Below are positions 21,941 through 34,100 of a stretch of DNA of 64,000 nt, piece by piece; the first letter of the stretch is position 1; each line of letters opens with the position of its first letter. The notes below the pieces were generated by a model. The model was not told the origin of the DNA and did no database searches. It saw nothing but the letters and a program-made list of their open reading frames with translations. The stretch comes from Apostichopus japonicus (lineage: Eukaryota > Echinodermata > Holothuroidea > Aspidochirotida > Stichopodidae), in the NCBI RefSeq assembly GCF_037975245.1, contig NC_092576.1:14774611-14838610 (forward strand), given 5' to 3'. Both the position numbers and the translations under genes were made by a program.

Positions 21941-23090
21941 TTGTACAATAGGGTGTCTTGCTGATGTGCAAACATGTTGTCACTTATGGTGTTTCCTTAT
22001 ATGATAATAAGTTGTTCTGCTGATAAATCATGTTTTTGAAAGATAGATTTCAAACTTAAGTATAATTTATCAATGCAATTTAACCATTTTTTTGTAATAG
22101 CAGGATCAAGGTTTGTCAAGTTCCAAGCAATGGCACACTTGTTGTGACTGATTTAATTACCAAATCAACCTGTTTTTCTCCTCATTTTTGAAATATGCCC
22201 TGGATGCTGCTACAAACACATGCCTCAATTTGTATGTTATATATGTGTTCTTTTTGTATGTACACCTTGACGTTTTCCAGAATGTGTATGGGGGGGGGGT
22301 GGCAGGGGTAGAAACAACAAATTGAAGTGATGAAATACAGATCCAAAACGTTAATCATCATTAAATTGTTACCCAAGTTTCAATGCCTTTTTAAAAGTTG
22401 TATGTGGATGAATGGATGATAGGCTACTGTTGACCAAATTTTTATTTTTGATATCATAAAATCATTATATTTGACAATTCCAAGGGGGTTAACTTGTACA
22501 ATAGGGTGTCTTGCTGATGTGCAAACATGTCACTTATGGTGTTTCCTTATATGATAATAAGTTGTTCTGCTGATAAATCATGTTTTGAAAGATAGATTTT
22601 AAACTTAAGTATAATTTATCAATGCATTTTACCCCTTTTTTGTAATAGCAGGATCAAGGTATGTCACATTCCTCAAGTTGAGACAACTTATGGGTAAAAT
22701 TGATGATTTTTTATTTCAAGCAATGGCTCAAGATGTCCAATAACACTTGTCATGACTGATTTAATTACCAAATGAACCTGTTTTTCTCCTCATGTTTGAA
22801 ATATGCCCTTGATGCTGCTACAAACACATGCTTCAATTTGTTATAAATGTGTTCTTTTTGTATATGCACCTTGACGTTTTCCAGAAAGTGTATGTGTTTT
22901 TTTTTTGGGGGGGGTGGCAGGGGTAGAAACAAATTAGAGTGATGAAATACAGATCCAAAATGTTAATCGTCATTAAATTGTGACCCAAGTTTCAATGCCT
23001 TTTTTAAAATTTGTATGTGGATGATAGGCTACTGTTGACGAATTTTTTGTATCTCATAAAATCAATATATTTAACAATTCCCATGGGGTT
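21941..23090 (+). repeat. Tandem duplication of ~550-600 bp in the transposon 3' region
   Basis: TTGTACAATAGGGTGTCTTG starts both copies, 21941-22490 and 22494-23090. They stay alignable through GATAATAAGTTGTTCTGCTG and the G-run/GGCAGGGGTAGAAAC block to a GGGGTT end. Small indels separate them. No coding content is evident. Confidence 0.85.
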
Positions 23091-23692
23091 CTGACCGGCT
23101 GACCCCCTTTGGATCTTCTGTTGCATGATGCATTTATATTTAAAAAGGAATGAGCTCAATAAGTGAACTATTGAGCCAATGTATTTAATTACTTAACATC
23201 ACTCAGTATTCCCCTCACAGATTAAGTTAAACTTACAAGAAACTACATGAAAAACATTTTTGTACATAACATAGCACAAGTCCTTTTGGTGGCATCTGTT
23301 AATATGCAACACAGCTCATTTCTTAACAATTTTCCTTCTTTGCAAAACTATTTTGTTATATTTCATATCATGTAATATATTTCATTTCAGGTCAAGGCGG
23401 TGGATGAATGGTTTGTTTTTCCAAAAAAATAAATGCACTTGTATTCAAAATATCAACAAATATTAATGTATTTCCAACAGTTAAGTATCCCTTGAGGTCA
23501 TGACTTTGACCTTTGACCTTCGACCTTTTCACTTTATGTCCATGTTTTGGTCATTTGTATATTTCATTCGTATATTTCATTGTCTGCAGTTATCATTGAC
23601 ATTGCCTGAATTTTTATTTTTCAGCAAAAAATAAATAGCAGAACTACTATATGGCGTTACAGTGTGTGAATTTTCCCCCTCAAAATCCTTCG

Positions 23693-23847
23693 ATTTCTCA
23701 AAGAGTAACTCGCTTTTCACTGGACAACAAGTGAAAATATATTGTTCAGGTGTTCCTCAACCATTCCCAACCATCAAACCTTAGTGACTAAAGAATGCAA
23801 CGGATGTCAATTTTTAAGCATATATTTGGGGTTCGGCCCACTGACTA
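23693..23847. repeat. Right terminal inverted repeat of the 9 kb transposon
   Basis: This is the complement of the left end: it finishes TCGGCCCACTGACTA at 23847 and is followed by the ATT duplication (23848-23850). Confidence 0.8.
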
Positions 23848-24129
23848 ATTATGCCTTACTTTCATAAACTTCAGTTTTTACCCGTCCCAACCACCCCACC
23901 CACGTTGCCCAACCGAGCCAATAGTGGGTGTAGATTAATATTTTCAGTAAAGGTCCAGCCCTTCAGCATAGTAACATGTAGATTCATATTCTTTGTGTTT
24001 GTTGCCTTTCATTTGATAGTCATATCTAATACTATATTATTCATATATTATATGAAATACCATTTTGACCTGTCCCTGGGTTCCCCTAATTCATGGGGAA
24101 TATGAGAGCATTAAGGGTTCCCCTCTCAG

Positions 24130-24215
24130 TATTGTAGAATATGGATTCCGGGTATCATTTCCTTTCATTTGATACCCACCATGGCATACTTTAAATAATT
24201 TCGATTTTACCCCTC
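24130..24215 (+). repeat. Unoccupied paralogue of the 9 kb transposon's target
   Basis: CATTTCCTTTCATTTGATAC, then CCACCATGGCATACTTTAAA, aligns without gaps with the left flank (14805-14861) joined to the right flank (23848 onward). It is diverged but collinear, and shows what the target looked like before insertion. Confidence 0.65.
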
Positions 24216-24724
24216 CTTACTCCCGGGATGGGGACTGCGTGAACATTTGAGAGTGAACCCTTTCAGATTTGCATCAGTGCACCCTAGGCTATCTTTTAAG
24301 AAATAGCACATAAAAATAGCACAAGGAATAAAAAAAATGTTCCGGAGCTCCCTGGTTAATACTAGGAAATTTTCTATAGGGTAGTCCCCTATACTACTTA
24401 CACACTTTTGTCGCCATATACTGAGGATCTATTTCGCGAAATCGGTAAACCGGGGACAAATACTAAAAGTCGTCGACTAACATTTGTCTAATTTGATAAC
24501 CAAACACCCTACTGTATGTGGGTTATTTTAATTCATACATAATCTCTCAGGACTTAGCTGCTGAGTGATATCCAAATAATCTAATAAGATTTTACCTCTC
24601 TTACTTCGTTTCTTGGAAGACGAGGTGCAGATTAATAATTTTTTTATTCTCTGCCAATGCTATATATATATGGCAGAATGCATTGGCATTTCTATAATAT
24701 CTACTGTAAAAATGGGCTGTATTT

Positions 24725-24800
24725 TTACCAGGCTCACCAGCCCACCGGCTTACCGGGCATTTCCCACATGCCCGTGTGGCCAGTCCGCCACTGCCCTCTA
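24725..24800 (-). repeat. Fragment related to the GGGGCGGACTGGG repeat, inverted
   Basis: On the minus strand this reads GGCAGTGGCGGACTGGCC and then CGGGCATGTGGGAAATGCCC. It resembles the 5' end of the repeats at 202 and 11053. Confidence 0.5.
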
Positions 24801-25249
24801 ACCTTCACCCTGTCCTCACGAAAATTAATTTGATAACAAAGAAAGAAAACAAAGTTAAGTAACTACAGTAATTTCTCTTTCTGACTTGTATTTTTGTTGC
24901 TTTAAATGTTTCATTCTTTAGTCTGCGAAAACAATTAGACAAAAGAAGGTTGTAGCTATAGTGACCAAAACATGAAGCAATAATATATAAAGAGTCAAAA
25001 TGATAACGAATAATCGTAAAAGTTACGACAATTTTCGGAATTGGTATGTAAATGCTTTATAAAATACGATGAAATGTCTACTTTATTGAAGTATTAATAA
25101 TTATACTATCAAGCGACTGATTTACAATTATATTCAGTTCTCATGGCTATATAGTAATATAACTCATGACCGGAGCAGCGTAAGTCTCATAATTGATGAT
25201 GTTACGTAATGATCTTGTATTGTTACCAAGGACATTTTTGACACGCATA
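24801..25249. other. Non-coding stretch, nothing recognised
   Basis: AT-rich sequence leading into the tandem segmental duplication. Confidence 0.4.
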
Positions 25250-28200
25250 CTTTAGTAAACTAAATTGAAATTGTGAGACATCACGTCACAATATTTTAGC
25301 TAATCACATCTACCTTCCATATAAGTCACATGTCAATAGACTTGTACATGTATTATGTTAAACAGCTCTAACACTTTCGATATTTCATCATTATCTGCAG
25401 ATACAATTTAAGACGCCTCGGATGATTAGCTTATCATGAGATTTGGAAAATTTGGCATGAAGAAAGTTAAAAAACAATGGAAATATATTTATTTGTATAT
25501 GTACCGTACAAAGTAAAGCTTTATCAACAGTTTGATAATTAAAAGAGTTTTAATTGGATAAGATCGTCAAGCCTTCATGTATTCTGTATAATCGAAAGTT
25601 TTTTATTGTCATCCAATCAGCAACATCCTCCTTTACCCCCTAAACCTCACACGTAACATTAATATACAAGTAGTCATATTAATTCAGCTTGTCATATATA
25701 CACTACTGTATGATTTCTTTACTGGATATCACATGATTTATTCACCTTTTAACTCTACCTTCATACACCACATCAGCTTCTCTTTAATGGTATTGTGTTG
25801 TTGATAAAACTAGTCCATGGCCTTCAACCAATTAGAATTTTTTTTCTTTTTTAACACTCTAACTTGTAAGCACAAAAACAACTTGGAAACACAACTATTT
25901 CACACCTCCCTCACCCTTCTCCTCCAAAAACCCCATGAATAATATTAATGGGCAAGTAGTCATATTTAAGAAATAACCTAGTCTTTGCAAGGACACTTTC
26001 TTCAATTGTCATTAGTTGACACTGCAAGAACATCCTGCTACTATCACCCCCTCAAAATCTGTTAACATTGAATATAGTTGGCAAAATCTGTTAACATTGA
26101 ATGTAGTTGGCATAACTTTGATAATTTCCTTATAAATAACACCCGTCCCCACAATGGCTATTCCTCCTGAATATGTCAATTAAAAAAACACGATCAAACA
26201 TGAAAAACGAATATCGCTTAATTTTGTAGTAAGATTTCAATGACCAACATATAAAGCCATAACAAGACAGTTACTACATCAAAATCATAGGCACTACACA
26301 TGGCTTATACTTCAGACTAAAAATATATACTGAGCCATCAAGTATCGCCATGCCATTTTAAATTATTGGAATCTTATTACAAAAGTGTAAATAAATATTT
26401 ATAAAAATGGCAATAACCTAAAGTAGCTAGAATACCTTGTACATTAGTTAATATTACATGTAATGTTCTAGTCATGTCGGTTCATCATAATGAATCCTCA
26501 ATGACGGTAAAAAATAACTTATTGTACCATTCCTATGGCCATGTAAGTCATTGTATTGTGTATCCTGGAGAGAGTATTTCTAGAAACAGATAATTAAAGC
26601 TGCAGCAATCACGGTAAGTTGAGGTACTTTCGACCTTCAGAATATTTACAATCATGACGTACACTGTTGCAAATTCCTTATTGATTTTTTGATGACGTCA
26701 TCTCCATTAGACGCTCATGTGTCTTCTAGAGACCGAGAGTATTTTCAATGACAGGATAATCAGAACCGAGGTTTTAATCAAAACGTGTGTCTGCTGTGTA
26801 TTCATCTTCTACAATGGTTCATACTTCTGTGGAAACAATAAATAACTATTCTATATGGTAAAAAAAAATGGCGGGGATGTCATTCCAACAAACCTGAGAT
26901 AAGATTTTTAATTATAGAGGATGATGTTTCAAATCAGTTCACGCATATTAATCTATTGAAGAATTCGTTATAGGCCGATTAGTACCCTAAGCATTACAAT
27001 AATATTACATTAACAGTTATATACAAATAATTGTGGGATCCAAGATGAATTAATATTGAAAGGAACAAAACTGTTGTTAATTTAACCTCTATGATAATTA
27101 ATCTTCGTTTCTGAAATGATAAATAACATCTGTTTTCTACATTGACGGTTTTTAAAAGTATGGTATTTATTGCGTTAGTGTAATTACACGGAGGTTTTGC
27201 TTCTGAATGGGACCCCAACTATAGTTGGTGGCAATACCTATATAGTTAAGTGCTGGGTAGTTCATTTGTTAGATCACTGGCTTGTAATTCAGCGATCACT
27301 GGTTTGATACTGTTCTAGACTTAAGATTATTTGATCCTTGTATAACATTTACAAGTCAGTTTCCTATGATTTGATTTACTTGTATTAAGTATACATATAT
27401 GAAATGTCATTTATCTCCCCCACCCCCCGAGGTAAAAGCTTCTAATATCGTTCTGACTATATGCCCTTTTATTTCTGCAGTTTATTTCTTTAGTAGAATT
27501 AACTATGTTAAATCACTACCTGTACATTTCCATATTCATGCTTACTAAATTAAATTCACTTTAACCGAGTGATTGGATCGTTAGAGTTTCTTTCTATATA
27601 TTAACTAAACCGCATCATCCGTGCTTAGATTTGTTATCTTTGTCTTTTTACCTGTTTCGTTACGTGCTCAATTGTGTTTATTGTCTCCAATTTTATGGAT
27701 GGTTGGTTTTGTCTATGTGTCACAGTAGATTGTATCGTTACAATCTAAAATAAGCTTAACATGTACGTTACTGCTACCATAGAGAACAATGTCATGATAA
27801 TCATCATATTCTGTTATTGTTATTTACTTTGAACAAACCTATTTACTTTTATGTTTATTAATTACTAGATTGTATTTATTTACTACGTAGATCATACTAA
27901 TCAAATGAACGCATATTTAGTGATACTTTAATCCACTGATTGTATATTAGTTGTGTTTCGTTACTACATTAACTTCTTTTATTTTTAATACTTACCCCAC
28001 TGTTTATTTTTTTAATATATACATCCCTTTAATCCAATGATTGCATATCCAGTATTTCTTTACAACTCACCTCAATCCACATATTATGTTTACTTATACA
28101 TTGGTTTACTACATCACTTAAATCCATCCATTATATGTTTAGTGTAGTAATTTGTTATAGACATCACTTTAATAAATCCGTTATTTGTTTACTGATATTT

Positions 28201-28287
28201 ATCTACTACATTTCTTTAATCTGAAATGTCCTTGCAGTTTGTTCATTGACATTTATTGTACCCTACAGCTGTCTCCCTCTCACTCTA
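25250..28287 (+). repeat. Tandem segmental duplication, unit A (~3.0 kb)
   Basis: The unit starts AGTAAACTAAATTGAAATTG and ends GCTGTCTCCCTCTCACTCTA. Anchors shared in order with unit B include TTTAACAGCTCTAA, AAGATCGTCAAGCCTT, GGCAAGTAGTCATATTTAA, GAATCCTCAATGACGGTAA, GAGAGTATTTCTAGA and TGTCATTCCAACAAAC-like blocks. Similarity is perhaps 75-85% by eye. No convincing exon was found inside. Its last ~800 bp is a loose array of TTTACTACAT...CTTTAATCCACTGAT phrases. Confidence 0.85.
27250..27320 (+). repeat. Degenerate tRNA-like sequence (SINE head) in unit A
   Basis: TAGTTCATTTGTTAGATCAC, then TGGCTTGTAATTC...GGTTTGATACTG, has the order of a tRNA: an A-box-like TAGTTC.T..GTTAGA, an anticodon-arm-like CTGGCTTGTAATTCAG, and a B-box-like GGTTTGATAC. 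The acceptor stem does not pair, so it is a SINE relic and not a tRNA gene. Unit B keeps a poorer copy at about 30318-30372. Confidence 0.5.
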
Positions 28288-30317
28288 GTAAACTGAATTG
28301 AAATCTTGAGACGTAACGTAACTATATTGTATTTAATCAAATCTATCTTCAATATAAGTAACGTGTCAAGAGACGTGTACATGTATTATATTTAACAGCT
28401 CTAAAACTTCCGATATTTCATCTGCAGAATTTTAATTTGGAAAAGATCGTCAAGCCTTAATATGTTCTGTATAACCGAAACTATGTTATTGTCACCCAAT
28501 AACCAGCATCAGTGATTTCGATGTCAGTAGTTTCAATAACTAATTTCTTCCCTCAAATAGATCATATGATATTATGAAACTTTCCTTAATAACAATAATA
28601 ATATTGTGGGAAAAATGTTGTGTAAAATAACATAACATAACATATAACTTCCGACTGATAGTTTTCACGATTGAATACTTAACGTCTGTCATATCAAAGC
28701 CATTTACTTTGTTTGATATTAAACTTACAATTCCACCGGTACCCCTTCTTTACCCCAAACCCTACATGTGTAACATTGATAAGTAGTCATATTCATTAAG
28801 TCAGCTTGTCATATTTACAGTATTGTATGCTTTCTTTACTGGACATACATCACTTATTTACCTCTTAACTCTACCTTCATACATCCTATAAGCCTCTCTT
28901 TAATGGTATTGTGTTCTTGATAAAACTATTCCAATTCCTGCCATAATTTAGAACATTTTTCTTTCTTTAACATTCTAACTTGAAAACACAAACACAACTT
29001 GAAAACACAACTAGTTCACACCTCCCTTACCCTTACCCTCCCCCTCGAAACCCTCATGAATAGTGTTAATGGGCAAGTAGTCATATTTAAAAAAAAATAA
29101 GCTAGTCATAGCAAGGACACTCTCTTCAATTGTCCTTACTTGACATTGCAACTCACTCCTGCTACCATCACCCACCTAAAACCTGTTAACATTGAATGTA
29201 CCATTCCCCACTCGGGCTATTCCTCCCGATTACGTAATTTCAAGAAACACGATCAAACATTAAAAATGATATCGCTGAGTTTTGTAGTAAGATTTGAATG
29301 ATCAATATTTAATGTCATAACAAGACAATTACTACATGAACCTCATAAGACTATACACTTGGCTCATACTTCAGACTAAAAATATAAACCGTAGCCTTCA
29401 AGTAAAGCCAAGCAAATTAACAATATTGACATATTATTACATAAATGTACATAAGTAGTTATTCTATTTACAGTAACCGAAAGTAGCTATAATGCATTGT
29501 ACATTATTTGATGTTCCAGCAGCTCTGTCGGTTAATCATACTGAATCCTCAATGACGGTAAGTAATCACGTTTTTTTAACATTCCTATGTAAGCCATGTT
29601 AGAACGTTCTGCTTATCACAGAGAGAGTATTTCTAGAGACAGATAACAAAAGCTGCAATTATCACGATAGTTTAACGTTCTTTCGACCTTCCAACTATTT
29701 ACAATCATGACACCGATTGTTACAGCTTCCTTTTTGTTATGCTTTTATTGACGTCATCCACATGTGACTCTCATGTGTCTTTCCAGAGACCGAGGATATT
29801 TTCAGTGAGAGGAGAATCAGAACTGAGGTTGTCTTCAATAACCCGTGTGCCGTGAATTCATCTATCATGATCATTGCTCCTGTAGACAATGAAGAAGAAA
29901 CAATAATTCAAATTATAGGCTTAACGATTTTATGATATAACATAGACGGGGATATCATTCCAACAAACATTTTTCTTTATCTTGATTAATAAGATTAATT
30001 CTTACTGAGGAACATGTTTCACATCAGCTCACGCATCTTAATACATTGCTTGGTGGTTATCACTATGATTTGTTTAAAGTTGTAGATTTTAATAAAATAG
30101 CGGAATCCAAAATGAGGTAAAAGTTGATAGGAACAGCTGATATTATTTAACTTCTATAAATATGAATCTTTGTTTCTTAAACGATAAATAACATATCTTT
30201 CCTGTATTGCTGTAAAACATCATTTGGTTTATTAAACATACAGGCAACTTAACTAGGGGAACACTGACTGGTAAATTATAGCAATGGAACAGAAAGAAGG
30301 AGTTTATAGCTAGGCCG

Positions 30318-30372
30318 AGATTTGCAAAAGTACCCTTTGAGTTATAAGCCGCTGGTTCGACCTGTTCTAGTG
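30318..30372 (+). repeat. Degenerate tRNA-like sequence in unit B
   Basis: The counterpart of 27250-27320. TTATAAGCCGCTGGTTCGAC keeps a B-box-like GGTTCGACC, which is closer to the consensus than the unit A copy. Confidence 0.4.
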
Positions 30373-30689
30373 GTAAACTTGTTATTTCCAGATATTAATC
30401 CAGATATTAATGGTTGGAATCTATATTTACTACTTACTACATGTATTTACTATATTCATCCCTTTAATCTACTGATTCATATATATTGACATCCCTTTAA
30501 TTCACTGAGTGTGTATTTAGTTGTGTTTAGTGACTACTTATACTTGCTTTATATTTCTACTTACTACAATGTATATATTCGTTTTCTATATTCATCCCTT
30601 TAATCTACTGATTCATGTATATTGAGTGGTACTTATTTACTACATCCCTACATCACTGAATTATAACAATACTTCAGGTATGTGTGTAT

Positions 30690-30935
30690 GTTTTGTATGT
30701 CTTTTAGATCCTCCTGCAAGCAGGAACTCGCGAAGAAGCCTCATTGGCTTGCTTATCAAAGTTGCATGCTGACCGAAGTCAGTCTCTTACATTCATATTT
30801 AACGTCCATGATTATGAATTGTCAACAACTCTGTAACTGGACGACACACATTAATCTTGGAGCGGCTCGAACTGGGGACCTTATGATTGAAAGGCACCGG
30901 CGTTAACCACTGAGCTAACACTCATAACACGTACC
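30690..30935 (-). mobile_element. tRNA-derived SINE
   Basis: On the minus strand, GTTAGCTCAGTGGTTAACG (30919-30901) is a good pol III A box. GGTCCCCAGTTCGAGCCGC, ending near 30861, carries a B box (GTTCGAGCC). Their spacing matches a tRNA head. A unique body follows leftwards (GACTGACTTCGGTCAGCATG and onward) to about 30690. The open frame on the plus strand (30682-30906) is an artefact of this element. The family is not identified. Confidence 0.7.
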
Positions 30936-31163
30936 AGCCATTCCCTGCAGGCTCAACATAGACAACTGACACTCCTCACTCCCCCCAACAAAAAAAGAAA
31001 GAACATAAAGACAAAAACATAATTATCCCCCGAGGATCTCTCTCAGGATACACGTGAGGTCGATCGGGAGTAAAACTCCTTTACTATTATTAAATCTGGA
31101 ATGTCCGTACAGTGTGGTCATTGACTTTACTTATACCTTACTGCTGTCTCCATCTCATTGAGT

Positions 31164-34100
31164 ACGTCCCTGCACGTTAGGATAAAAGTCTTCTCAAGAA
31201 ACGTTTATTACCATTATAACACATTATGACTCGAACTTTTTTATTTTTATATTCCTTTTGTTAGTGACTTAAATCACTGATGTCTTCCCAAATACTACAG
31301 GTCTACTAAATACGTGGCACTTACCAGCCAACCACCAGATTCTTGATCCAGCAGATATGATTGATACAGCTTATTGGTGTCAGGAATCCAGACCACTGAG
31401 AGAATACAATAGTATATTTTGTATACGATGAATGAAACAATATTCAAGTATTATTGACTGGCTGACATTAATCAATCCAAATGGTAAACATATGTGAGCT
31501 TCTAATGGAACCTGGTGCATAAATCTAACATTTAAGAGTGACGTCATAGCCTTGAGACTAAGCCGGTCTTGATTTATACTCGTAAACAAGAAATGTCAAC
31601 TGAAATTTGCTGTTACTATCTCCTTTACTACGAAAATACACTTATATATATATAATATGAATGCCTTCAAAAGATGCATTGAAAGTAGAGTATTTCCAAA
31701 GCATTGATTTAGTGAATCTTTCCGACTAATATCACTCCCTTTCATTTTAGTCTTCAAAACTGGGGTGTTTAATCATATATTTGAATTAATTTGTAATAAT
31801 CGAAATAATTTTACCCTGGCTATTCAGCTCGTAAACTAAAGAACTTGATTAACCGCGATCGTGACTTTACGAAATATGGATGATTTTTTTTCTAAGAAAT
31901 GGATTGCACATGTGTGCATCACACATCTGACCATGGTCGTTTTATGATCCCTATAAAACATACATAAGTAACTCTCAAATTCAACCATGGCAGTGTGAAC
32001 AAAGCAGAATAGTTGCTATAACCCTTAGTTATATCTCATATACACTGATTAGAAACATATTTTGTAAAGAAAAATAACACAAATCGACTGTGTTTGTGAT
32101 TTTATTATCCGCTTGGGAGAGGATGATAACTTGTAAGAGATCTAGTTGTTTCTTATATACGACTTTGGGAATTTGCAAATACTTCAGGTAAATAATAATG
32201 TTTTTGCAAAATTGTTTGTATTTCTTGTATTTTGCAAGCGTCCAAAACACATCAAGAGGAGATTAGTGATTTACAAAAAAAAAAATGGCTCAATCAAAAA
32301 GGAATATCACAAATATTCCAGAAGCAACCCACTTATCATAATCCATTTTCAAATCAATTACATAGTTATGTGATTTTTTAATTCTAAGAGCATCACCTAT
32401 ACACAAGACATGATGACACGTGTAAACAAGGTACTGTACCATGCATACTGAACCACAACTAGTATTCTTCGCTGGATTCGCAAAGTATTAATGATTATCC
32501 CTTTTTTGTCAATCTTACTTCATTTTACATTTACCTATGTAAGTAGCCTTACATGGTATTAGTGTTTAACTTTCCATATTTGATGAAATCACGTTGACCC
32601 TCTCCTTTGTCGTACAGGTAAATACGTCACACATTTATGTATGTTATCTACTAACAGTACAGATGCTTTCACTTCTAGAACTTTTAAAACGCCAATATAA
32701 AATGATTGATCAATATGTAAAATATACCACACCTGTAACATCTCGAGATTTCAATGCGGATAAAGATGGTCCAATAGGTATAGATGAAGGCAGCAGACAA
32801 TCACTTAGACTGAAATCACAGAAAAGACAACAAATCATAAAATACAGTAACACAGTAACAAACTTCAGCTAATAGTCATGATTACAACCATCCCCCCTGC
32901 CCCCCCCCCCCAATGGATCAAGAAATATTCCTGTGTATTATTCAATACATAGATTAATTAATAACCTCTCAAGTTTGAGACCAATAATCATAAACAATAT
33001 AGAAGTCTCTACATGTTAATTCTGCTACGTACATATGAAGGGAAGTGTCATTTCCTCTGAACAAGACCAAAGACAAAGCTTACAATATTTGTAAAAGTAA
33101 TATCTGTTCAAATAATATGTATTGTTTACCAAGGTTGATTATTATACTTAGCCTCTATGTTCCTCGACAGTTTTCATTTTTGAAGTCACTGTACTAACAT
33201 TATGAATATAACATGATATATTCATGAGGTTATTAACATGAAAGAAGCTTTTATCGAGATCAACGCTAACGATTTAACTAGCTATCATCGATCGGAAACT
33301 CAAACTTCAAACATGGATGTAATATTCGTGTATTGTAACCTGTTCTAGTACTGTGAACATATATACCCCTACACCCCAACCGGACCTTTAATTAATGGAT
33401 GATGAATAAGTAATTCCGTCCGTCATCACGTGATCTGTCTGTTGCCTTACATATAATGAACCTATGCAGAAAAGTAATCTTCCTCTTGTACAAGGTTCTA
33501 CGTCAGGAGACGGAAGGACACATAGAGGAACTGGGTGATGACCCGGAAGTGGGTCGGCGGGGGCGCTGTGCTAAATGCTACTAAATTTACCATGTTAGGT
33601 AGACGGTCAAATGTACGATTTGAGAGGAGACATGTTATAGAGGAATAATTAAATTTAAAATGTTCTCATGACAACATAACCTTTCTATAACATTATTAAT
33701 AGACACGTTAATAATTAAACATGAAAATCAAGTTTGTAATTATCATTGATAAAGATAAGTATAATTCTCTCAAGTTAAACGAAATATTTTAATATTTTAA
33801 TATATGGGTGTTATGTTTGCCCTCAGCATCACTCTATAATTCTACAGTTTTAAGTTTATTCATCTCAATGCAAATATCAGTCTGATTGTTAAGTCAAGTT
33901 GCATTAAATATGCAGGATTTTTTTATCAATTTTCTTTAGCAGGTTATAAGTGAAGTACTAAGTTTATGAATGATGATTAAATCATTTTGCTCAACTGTCT
34001 TAGTAGTTAAAATGCTACCTACAGTTTTTCAGAATGCAATTTTAATTACTCTCTCAAACACCAATCATATCCTACCCTGTTACGTAACATTGAAGTATGT

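Larger units (their letters stand above)
14862..23847 (+). mobile_element. 9.0 kb Academ-like DNA transposon
   Basis: The termini TAGTCAGTGGGCCGA...TCGGCCCACTGACTA are inverted repeats that continue, diverged, for about 150 bp (14862-15006 and 23693-23847). They share blocks such as GTCACTAAGGTTTGA and TTGTTGTCCAG. An ATT target duplication flanks the element and is confirmed by a paralogous empty site at 24130-24215. One transcription unit fills the interior: exon 1 at 15210-15480, a 1.3 kb intron, and a long second exon 16787-21398 interrupted by one frameshift near 18705-18759. The product combines zinc fingers, a probable DDE core, a FEN/XPG-like region and a CXC tail. From memory, a transposase with an XPG-like nuclease and a 3-4 bp duplication is the description of the Academ superfamily; the assignment is inference. 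Confidence 0.75.
28288..31163 (+). repeat. Tandem segmental duplication, unit B (~2.9 kb)
   Basis: This is a direct copy of 25250-28287, immediately adjacent. It starts AGTAAACTGAATTGAAATCT and ends in CTGCTGTCTCCATCTCATTG. It contains a SINE-like insertion at about 30690-30935 that is missing from unit A, so that insertion came after the duplication. Confidence 0.85.

Noticed and set aside
14862-23847. Polinton/Maverick or Kolobok identity for the 9 kb element
   Set aside because: No polymerase, integrase or capsid genes and no 6 bp duplication (Polinton); no TTAA duplication (Kolobok).
27250-27320. Possible true tRNA gene
   Set aside because: Acceptor stem does not pair and the T-arm is degraded; better read as a SINE head.
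31330-31378. Minus-strand stretch ending in GGCTG|GTAAGT, faintly like receptor exon 40875-40930
   Set aside because: The exit phase does not fit the next module and no neighbouring exons of a further module were found.
32146-32872. Two plus-strand open stretches each following a CAG/GTAAAT acceptor-like site
   Set aside because: Lys/Ile/Asn-rich, no domain, no matching donor or upstream exon; likely chance in AT-rich DNA, although a C-terminal tail exon cannot be excluded.
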